A DNA stretch of 39,237 bases from Lachnospiraceae bacterium (lineage in GTDB: Bacteria; Bacillota; Clostridia; Lachnospirales; Lachnospiraceae). Position 1 is the first letter of the stretch; every line of letters begins with the position of its first letter. The stretch spans positions 1-39,237 of the forward strand of contig JAJPXQ010000004.1 in the NCBI GenBank assembly GCA_021205385.1, in the 5' to 3' direction. A model generated the notes under the pieces. That model saw only the letters and a list, made by a program, of their open reading frames with translations. It had not been told where the DNA came from and searched no databases. Below, piece after piece: positions 34,365-39,237 of the stretch. A program made the position numbers and the translations under genes.

Positions 34365-34679
34365 GTGAATACTTATGACAGAATCTATGACGTTGTGAAA
34401 CAGATTCCCCGTGGGCGTGTCGCCTCCTACGGCCAGGTGGCCGCCCTCGCGGGCAACCGCCGCTGGGCGCGGGTCGTTGGCTATGCGCTGCATGCAAACC
34501 CGGATCCGGAGAATATCCCCTGCTATCGTGTGGTTACAAAGGAGGGCAGAGTGTCAAAGGCCTTTGCCTTCGGCGGGGGGAATGAGCAGGTCCGTCTTCT
34601 TGAGGCGGATGGGGTTGAGTTGAAGGATGGCGTCGTTGATATGGAGAAATATCAGTGGGAGACGCCGTGGATCTGGTAA
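34365..34679 (+). CDS. MGMT/alkyltransferase-like protein with PCYR motif
   Basis: This 104-residue protein matches the DNA-binding methyltransferase domain of O6-alkylguanine-DNA alkyltransferases without the N-terminal domain. The helix-turn-helix and Arg finger region IPRGRVASYGQVAALAGN is clear. The active-site motif, normally PCHRV, reads IPCYRVV, with Cys53 kept and His changed to Tyr. Alkyltransferase-like proteins have Trp instead of the Cys, so this is intermediate. Whether it removes alkyl groups or only flags lesions is uncertain. The start is GTG 34365 with a poor ribosome binding site, 6 bases after the hydrolase gene, suggesting translational coupling. Confidence 0.87.
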   Translation: MNTYDRIYDVVKQIPRGRVASYGQVAALAGNRRWARVVGYALHANPDPENIPCYRVVTKEGRVSKAFAFGGGNEQVRLLEADGVELKDGVVDMEKYQWETPWIW

Positions 34680-34702
34680 AAAAGTTCAGAGAATCATCCA
34701 TT

Positions 34703-34739
34703 ATTTGCTAGCACTCAAGCTTGACGAGTGCTAGCAAAT
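34703..34739. promoter_or_regulatory. CIRCE operator (HrcA site) upstream of lon
   Basis: ATTTGCTAGCACTC and GAGTGCTAGCAAAT form a perfect 14-bp inverted repeat around a 9-base spacer. The core TAGCACTC-N9-GAGTGCTA matches the CIRCE consensus TTAGCACTC-N9-GAGTGCTAA apart from the outermost base of each arm. HrcA binds this element and represses heat-shock genes. Confidence 0.93.
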
Positions 34740-34749
34740 GTGCTATATT
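34721..34749 (+). promoter_or_regulatory. lon promoter overlapping CIRCE
   Basis: TTGACG (34721-34726) lies in the CIRCE spacer and right arm, and TATATT (34744-34749), with a TGC extension, follows after 17 bases. HrcA binding would therefore block RNA polymerase directly. Confidence 0.75.
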
Positions 34750-34783
34750 GCATATAACAAGTTCACAAAAGAGGAGGATTCTC

Positions 34784-37048
34784 ATGATTACAGTTCCTTA
34801 TTATAATATAGTAATTGTCCCGGATATCTATCTGTACTTTCAGAATAATTATTTCCAGAAGATTACGGAGCGTGACGCACAGCCCGGTGAGCAGGTCATT
34901 TTCCTGATGCTGAAGGAAGACAAGAGTCGTGAAGAGATGCAGGCGGACGATTTCTATCCGATCGGTATTACCGGCAGGATCGAGGCGATTGACAAGGAAG
35001 GCAATGTAAAGGTCATGACCGGCAGCCGTGTCAATATCGACACGATTGCGACGACGGGCGAGCGTATTGTGGTGACGATGTCGGAGCGGCAGGATGTAGT
35101 GGATATGACGCCGGACGAGATCGAGAAGCATTTTGAGGCAGTGAAGACGGCTTTCCTGAATCATATCCAGAAAACGCAGTTCGGACTGCTTGCCCGCAAC
35201 TACGTGATGCAGTGGGATTCGCTTGGGGAGATGACTGCGACACTGTCTTTCATGCTCGGCAATACAAACGAGGAAAAATACGCGATCCTGGCGGCGGACA
35301 CCACCTCAGAGCGCATCTCGCGTATGGAGAAGGCGGTCTACGAGTACCTGGAGATGGAGAAAGTAAAGAAGGAAGCCGCGGACGCGCAGGCGAGTTCCAA
35401 TGAGCAGAATTACCGGGAGCAGGCGATTCGGAAGCAGCTCGAGTTCCTGCAAAATCAGCTTGATGAGATGCATCCGGAAAGTATTTCCGATGTAAGAAAG
35501 TTTGAGAAGAAAATAGAAGAATCACAGATGAATGATACGGCCCGCGCCGAGGCGATGAAGGTGCTGAACCGCATGAAGCAGGAGGGCCAGAACAGCCATG
35601 AGTACGGCATGCTGTACGACTATCTCGATTTTGTGACTTCGCTTTCCTGGAAGAAGGAGGAGATTCCTCCCGTTGACCTGAAGGAAGCGGAGCGGATTCT
35701 CGATGAGGACCACTTTGGCCTGAAAAAGGTCAAGAAGCGCATCATTCAGCAACTTGCGGTGATGACGCTGAACCGGAAGCAGGCCGGTTCGATCCTGCTC
35801 TTTGTCGGAGCACCGGGCACCGGAAAGACGAGCATCGGACAGAGTATCGCCAGGGCGCTTGGCAGAAGTTATGTGCGTGTGAGTCTGGGCGGCGTGCGCG
35901 ATGAGGCGGAGATCCGTGGGCACCGTCGCACTTATATCGGCGCGATGCCGGGACGCATTATGGAAGGAATCAAGCGCAGCGGCGCATCGAATCCGGTCAT
36001 GGTGCTGGATGAAGTGGACAAGCTGGTGCGGGACTACGGCGGCGATCCCTCGAGCGCGCTGCTCGAGGTGCTTGACCCGGAGCAGAATAATACCTTTACG
36101 GACCATTATATGAATGTGCCCTATGATCTTTCCGATGTGCTGTTCGTCTGTACGGCGAATACCACCGATACAATTCCGGAGCCGTTGCTGAACCGTATGG
36201 AAGTCATTCAGTTCCCGGGCTATACGGCGACGGACAAGTTTCAGATCGCGAAGAAGCATCTGCTTCCGAGATCCATGAAGGATATGGGTATCAAAGCGCA
36301 GAGCCTGCGTGTTTCCGACGCTGCGCTGCGCGCGATCATCTCTGACTACACGATGGAGGCCGGGGTGCGCGGCTTAAAGAAGCAGCTTGATACGCTCTGC
36401 CGCGTGGCGGCCGTCCGCCTGGTGAAGGGGGAGAATAAGAGCGTCTCCGTCAGCCCGAAGCGGTTGCGGGAATTCCTTGACCAGAAGCCGATTCCGCATG
36501 ACCAGCGGCTTGAGGAGAAGCAGCCCGGCGTGGTGACTGGTCTTGCCTGGACCAGCGCGGGCGGGGACATCCTCTTTATCGAGGCCTTGTTTACAAAGGG
36601 TGAGGGAAAGACAGTGATCACCGGACAGCTTGGCGATGTCATGAAGGAGTCGGTGCAGATTGCAGTCAGTCTTGTAAAGAGCATGTATCCTGAGAAGGCG
36701 GAGCTATTTGAGGAAAATGACCTCCACATCCATGTACCCGCAGGCGCAGTGCCGAAGGATGGCCCTTCTGCCGGTATCACGCTGACCACGGCGCTCGCGT
36801 CGCTGGTGAGCGGGAAGGCAGTCTCGCCGGACATCGCGATGACCGGCGAAGTGTCGCTGCGCGGCTTTGTGATGCCGATCGGCGGTCTGCCGGAGAAGCT
36901 GATGGCGGCTCAGAGAGCGGGGATCACTACGGTCTATATTCCGCGGGAGAATGAGGACGATCTCGACGAGGTAGCGCAGGAAGTGAAAGACAGTCTGACG
37001 ATTATTCCGGTTCACAGGGTGTCAGATGTATTGGAAGAAGTAATCTGA
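34784..37048 (+). CDS. lon: ATP-dependent protease Lon-type
   Basis: Lon degrades damaged and short-lived regulatory proteins in the cytoplasm. The 754-residue protein has an N-terminal substrate-recognition domain that looks divergent, a coiled-coil region around residues 180-235, an AAA+ module (VGAPGTGKTS, VMVLDEVDKL) and the C-terminal Ser-Lys protease with Ser662 in KDGPSAG and Lys705 in LPEKLMAAQRAG; their 43-residue spacing equals that of E. coli Lon. ATG 34784 follows GAGGAGGA. A CIRCE operator controls the promoter. Its stop is 3 bases from the convergent CobW-type gene, with no clear terminator between. Confidence 0.95.
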   Translation: MITVPYYNIVIVPDIYLYFQNNYFQKITERDAQPGEQVIFLMLKEDKSREEMQADDFYPIGITGRIEAIDKEGNVKVMTGSRVNIDTIATTGERIVVTMSERQDVVDMTPDEIEKHFEAVKTAFLNHIQKTQFGLLARNYVMQWDSLGEMTATLSFMLGNTNEEKYAILAADTTSERISRMEKAVYEYLEMEKVKKEAADAQASSNEQNYREQAIRKQLEFLQNQLDEMHPESISDVRKFEKKIEESQMNDTARAEAMKVLNRMKQEGQNSHEYGMLYDYLDFVTSLSWKKEEIPPVDLKEAERILDEDHFGLKKVKKRIIQQLAVMTLNRKQAGSILLFVGAPGTGKTSIGQSIARALGRSYVRVSLGGVRDEAEIRGHRRTYIGAMPGRIMEGIKRSGASNPVMVLDEVDKLVRDYGGDPSSALLEVLDPEQNNTFTDHYMNVPYDLSDVLFVCTANTTDTIPEPLLNRMEVIQFPGYTATDKFQIAKKHLLPRSMKDMGIKAQSLRVSDAALRAIISDYTMEAGVRGLKKQLDTLCRVAAVRLVKGENKSVSVSPKRLREFLDQKPIPHDQRLEEKQPGVVTGLAWTSAGGDILFIEALFTKGEGKTVITGQLGDVMKESVQIAVSLVKSMYPEKAELFEENDLHIHVPAGAVPKDGPSAGITLTTALASLVSGKAVSPDIAMTGEVSLRGFVMPIGGLPEKLMAAQRAGITTVYIPRENEDDLDEVAQEVKDSLTIIPVHRVSDVLEEVI

Positions 37049-37051
37049 TGT

Positions 37052-38023
37052 TCACTTCCAGCCGGTGACAGAGGTATATTTGCCGGACGGCTTCGCACCG
37101 ATGCGGGGCCGTCCTTGCTTCTGCGAAAAATAGCGCCGTATTGCCTGACGACGGATTTTCGTCCCGATGAAGACAGCCTTGCCCTCCGAAGCAGGCTCTG
37201 CACCGGATATGGTATATCTGCCGTCCACGACGTCAAAGCGCAGCCACTCGCCGCCTGCTTTCACACAGCCCTTCGCGCGCACGACTCCGCCGAGTCCGCC
37301 GCGGATGAGGCGTTCGAGCAGCAGGAGCAGCATTTCCGGCGATTTTATCGATACTCCGCTTATGGAAAAAGTGTCGGGAAGCTCGTCGCTTTCCGGCTTT
37401 GCCTCAAGATGTGAGCCGTCATAGCCACGCTCAAGAAGAGCGAGCCATGCTGCCTTATCCATGCCGGAATAGTGTTCCACTACCACCTGCCCGGCCGGAT
37501 GGAGCGCTTCGATATCCTGCCGGATCTTCTGCCGTTCCTCCAAAGATGCGTTCTCCAGCTTTGATACGAAGACGGTCCGCGCTTCGCGGATCTGGTCCTT
37601 ATAGATCTCCGGATATTCCCGCAGATTACTGTAGAAACTCTGCCCGTCCACGATCGTGAGCGGCGCGAGCAGCGTGATCCGTTCATATTCGATCTGCTGC
37701 AGGTTTGCGATGATATTGCTCAGCATACCGACGCCGGTCGGCTCAACCACGAGGTATTCCGGGTCGACCGTATTCGCGATTGTCAACACGGAGGCTGCGA
37801 AATCACCCTTCGTGGAGCAGCAGATGCAGCCCTCGGTCAGCTCCCAGATATTGACTTTTCCGATGCTTCCTGTGCTGCCTTCCTGCAGGACATCTCCGTC
37901 CACGCCGACCTCGCCATATTCATTTTCCAGAATGGCGATCTCGCGGCCCGTATGCTTTGAAAGGCTTTTGATAAATGTCGTCTTTCCTGCACCGAGAAAG
38001 CCCGATACAATCAATATTTTCAT
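37052..38023 (-). CDS. CobW/COG0523 family GTP-binding protein (putative metallochaperone)
   Basis: This 323-residue G3E GTPase shows the Walker A motif GFLGAGKTT at residues 8-16, the metal-binding CxCC motif in EGCICCST, and VVEPTGV. Members of COG0523 handle zinc, cobalt or other metals and often respond to zinc shortage. The C-terminal half is shortened compared with classical CobW and lacks a His-rich stretch. GGAGG lies 9 bases before the start at 38023. It lies downstream of, and in the same direction as, a zinc alcohol dehydrogenase gene, though a strong hairpin separates them. The metal and client protein are unknown. Confidence 0.88.
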   Translation of the reverse strand: MKILIVSGFLGAGKTTFIKSLSKHTGREIAILENEYGEVGVDGDVLQEGSTGSIGKVNIWELTEGCICCSTKGDFAASVLTIANTVDPEYLVVEPTGVGMLSNIIANLQQIEYERITLLAPLTIVDGQSFYSNLREYPEIYKDQIREARTVFVSKLENASLEERQKIRQDIEALHPAGQVVVEHYSGMDKAAWLALLERGYDGSHLEAKPESDELPDTFSISGVSIKSPEMLLLLLERLIRGGLGGVVRAKGCVKAGGEWLRFDVVDGRYTISGAEPASEGKAVFIGTKIRRQAIRRYFSQKQGRPRIGAKPSGKYTSVTGWK

Positions 38024-38047
38024 GCCCTGACCTCCAAAAAGAGAGAG

Positions 38048-38077
38048 GAAGTCCGGCAGACTGTTCCGCCGGACTTC
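38048..38077 (-). terminator. Rho-independent terminator of the zinc alcohol dehydrogenase gene
   Basis: A perfect 10-bp stem GAAGTCCGGC / GCCGGACTTC with a 10-base loop is followed on the minus strand by CTCTCTCTTTTTGG. It lies just before the CobW-type start, so that gene would be expressed by readthrough or from an unseen promoter. Confidence 0.85.
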
Positions 38078-38090
38078 ATTTAAGAGAGTG

Positions 38091-39152
38091 TTACGCTTCG
38101 ATCCTTACTACCGGCTTGATGAGATCCTTCGGCTTGTCGCGCATCAGGAACAGCGCTTCCTCGAGATGTTCCCAGCCGTCGAAGACATGGGTGCTTAAGG
38201 GAGCGAGATCGAGCTTGCCCGCAGAGACCAGCGCGCTCAGCTTCTCCATGCGCAGGCGTCCGCCCGGCATCAGTCCGCCATTGATCTGCTTGTGGCCCAT
38301 ACCGACGCCCCATTCCGCGCGTGGGATGTCGATCACGTCGCCGCTTCCCAGATAGTTGACATTGCCGATCTTGCCGCCGGGCTTTAAGCACTTCACGGCC
38401 TCGGCGAAGGTCTCCACGCCGCCGCCCGCGATGACGATCTTGTCAACGCCCTTGCCGCCGGTCATGTCGAGCACCTGCTGGAAGATCGGGCCATTTTTAT
38501 AACTGACGAAATCCGTCGCGCCGTAGCCCTTTGCGGCTTCCACGCACACCGGGCGGGTGCCCACCGCGATGATGCGGGAAGCACCGCGCATATTCGCGCC
38601 GGCTACGGACATCAGACCCACCGGGCCGATGCCGATCACCAGGACCGTATCGCCGAACTGTACATCGGCCAGCTCCACGCCGTGGAAGCCGGTCGGCACC
38701 ATATCGGAGAGCATGCAGGCGTCGACGGTGTTGATGTTGTCGGGGAGCAGGGCAAGATTGCCGTCCGCGTCGTTTACATGGAAGTATTCGGAGAAAACGC
38801 CGTCCTTAAAGTTAGAAAATTTCCAGCCGGCGAGCATGCCGCCGGAGTGCATGGAGTAGCCGGCCTGCGCTTCCAGAGAATTCCAGTCAGGAGTGATCGC
38901 CGGTACCAGCACACGATCGCCGGGTTTGAAGTCCTTCACGAGAGAGCCGACCTCTACGACTTCAGCGCAGCCCTCGTGTCCGAGGATCATGTTGTGGCGC
39001 TCACCGATCGCGCCTTCCCAGAGTGTGTGAACGTCGGAAGTGCAGATCGCCAGCGCCAGCGGTTTGCAGATGGCGTCGAGCGGCCCGCAGGCGGGGCGAT
39101 CCTTCTCGATCCAGCCGGATTCTCCGATTTTCAGCATTGCGTAACCTTTCAT
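38091..39152 (-). CDS. Zinc-dependent NADP-type alcohol dehydrogenase (TbADH-like)
   Basis: The 353-residue protein closely follows the secondary alcohol dehydrogenase of Thermoanaerobacter brockii and Clostridium beijerinckii along its whole length: GAIGERHNMILGHE, CTSDVHT, SGGMLAGWKFSN and KDKPKDLIKPVV-like regions are conserved. Catalytic zinc ligands Cys37, His59 and Asp150 are present. The cofactor loop VGTRP and the later Tyr in VSYKNGP match the NADP-binding set (Gly198, Ser/Thr199, Arg200, Tyr218). It should interconvert secondary alcohols and ketones. There are no structural-zinc cysteines, as in that group. AAGGAGG lies 8 bases before the start. Confidence 0.95.
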   Translation of the reverse strand: MKGYAMLKIGESGWIEKDRPACGPLDAICKPLALAICTSDVHTLWEGAIGERHNMILGHEGCAEVVEVGSLVKDFKPGDRVLVPAITPDWNSLEAQAGYSMHSGGMLAGWKFSNFKDGVFSEYFHVNDADGNLALLPDNINTVDACMLSDMVPTGFHGVELADVQFGDTVLVIGIGPVGLMSVAGANMRGASRIIAVGTRPVCVEAAKGYGATDFVSYKNGPIFQQVLDMTGGKGVDKIVIAGGGVETFAEAVKCLKPGGKIGNVNYLGSGDVIDIPRAEWGVGMGHKQINGGLMPGGRLRMEKLSALVSAGKLDLAPLSTHVFDGWEHLEEALFLMRDKPKDLIKPVVRIEA

Positions 39153-39237
39153 GTTGTAGCCTCCTTTTCTTGATGATTTTACAATACTTGAGAGTGAAAA
39201 GTTTGTAGCGGAAAGCCGGTAGCCAAAGGAGGGCGTG

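Overview
The window looks like chromosomal DNA from an endospore-forming member of the Clostridia, most likely family Lachnospiraceae. The evidence is a germination protease (gpr) next to spoIIP, GerMN lipoproteins, Gram-positive style Shine-Dalgarno sites (AGGAGG), sigma-A promoters, a CIRCE element, a GlpP antiterminator, AhrC/ArgR-like ARG boxes, and Firmicutes-type protein sequences. Genus cannot be fixed from the sequence alone. Most of the window is moderately GC-rich housekeeping DNA; roughly the first 0.9 kb is AT-rich and looks accessory.

Layout. 1-3.4 kb: accessory edge with two unrecognised ORFs, then a Fic protein overlapping an AAA-ATPase/PD-(D/E)XK protein, closed by a strong hairpin. 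3.4-6.8 kb: an iron-type alcohol dehydrogenase (minus strand) diverges from a YqeG-type HAD phosphatase, followed by a GerMN/DUF4163-like lipoprotein and a small membrane protein. 6.8-13.1 kb: the arginine block, argG (minus) diverging from argC-GNAT-argJ-argB-argD (plus), with candidate ARG boxes over both promoters. 13.1-14.9 kb: an orphan solute-binding protein and a small DMT transporter. 15.0-21.7 kb: a tightly packed cluster comEA-like, response regulator, histidine kinase, GerMN lipoprotein, comEC and holA. 21.7-24.4 kb: rpsT (minus) diverging from gpr and spoIIP. 24.4-27.7 kb: a CtpE-like P-type ATPase and an HTH-Uma2 protein. 27.7-32.4 kb: a glycerol-responsive operon glpP, Ldh_2-family dehydrogenase, glpK and malic enzyme, with a long leader hairpin. 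32.5-34.7 kb: a membrane-anchored alpha/beta hydrolase with a multi-pass domain, then an MGMT-like protein. 34.7-37.0 kb: lon under a perfect CIRCE operator. 37.0-39.2 kb: a CobW-type GTPase and a zinc alcohol dehydrogenase, both minus strand.

How the genes fit together. argC, argJ, argB, argD and argG give most of the acetyl-recycling arginine pathway. GlpK with GlpP indicates glycerol use, and the co-transcribed 2-hydroxyacid dehydrogenase and malic enzyme suggest that extra reducing power is handled through malate, pyruvate or lactate. The response regulator, kinase and GerMN lipoprotein resemble in gene order the actinobacterial MtrA-MtrB-LpqB set. No tRNA, rRNA, CRISPR array, insertion sequence or phage gene was seen. 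No intergenic gap exceeds about 300 bases; the largest (27723-27979) holds the glpP promoter and leader hairpin.
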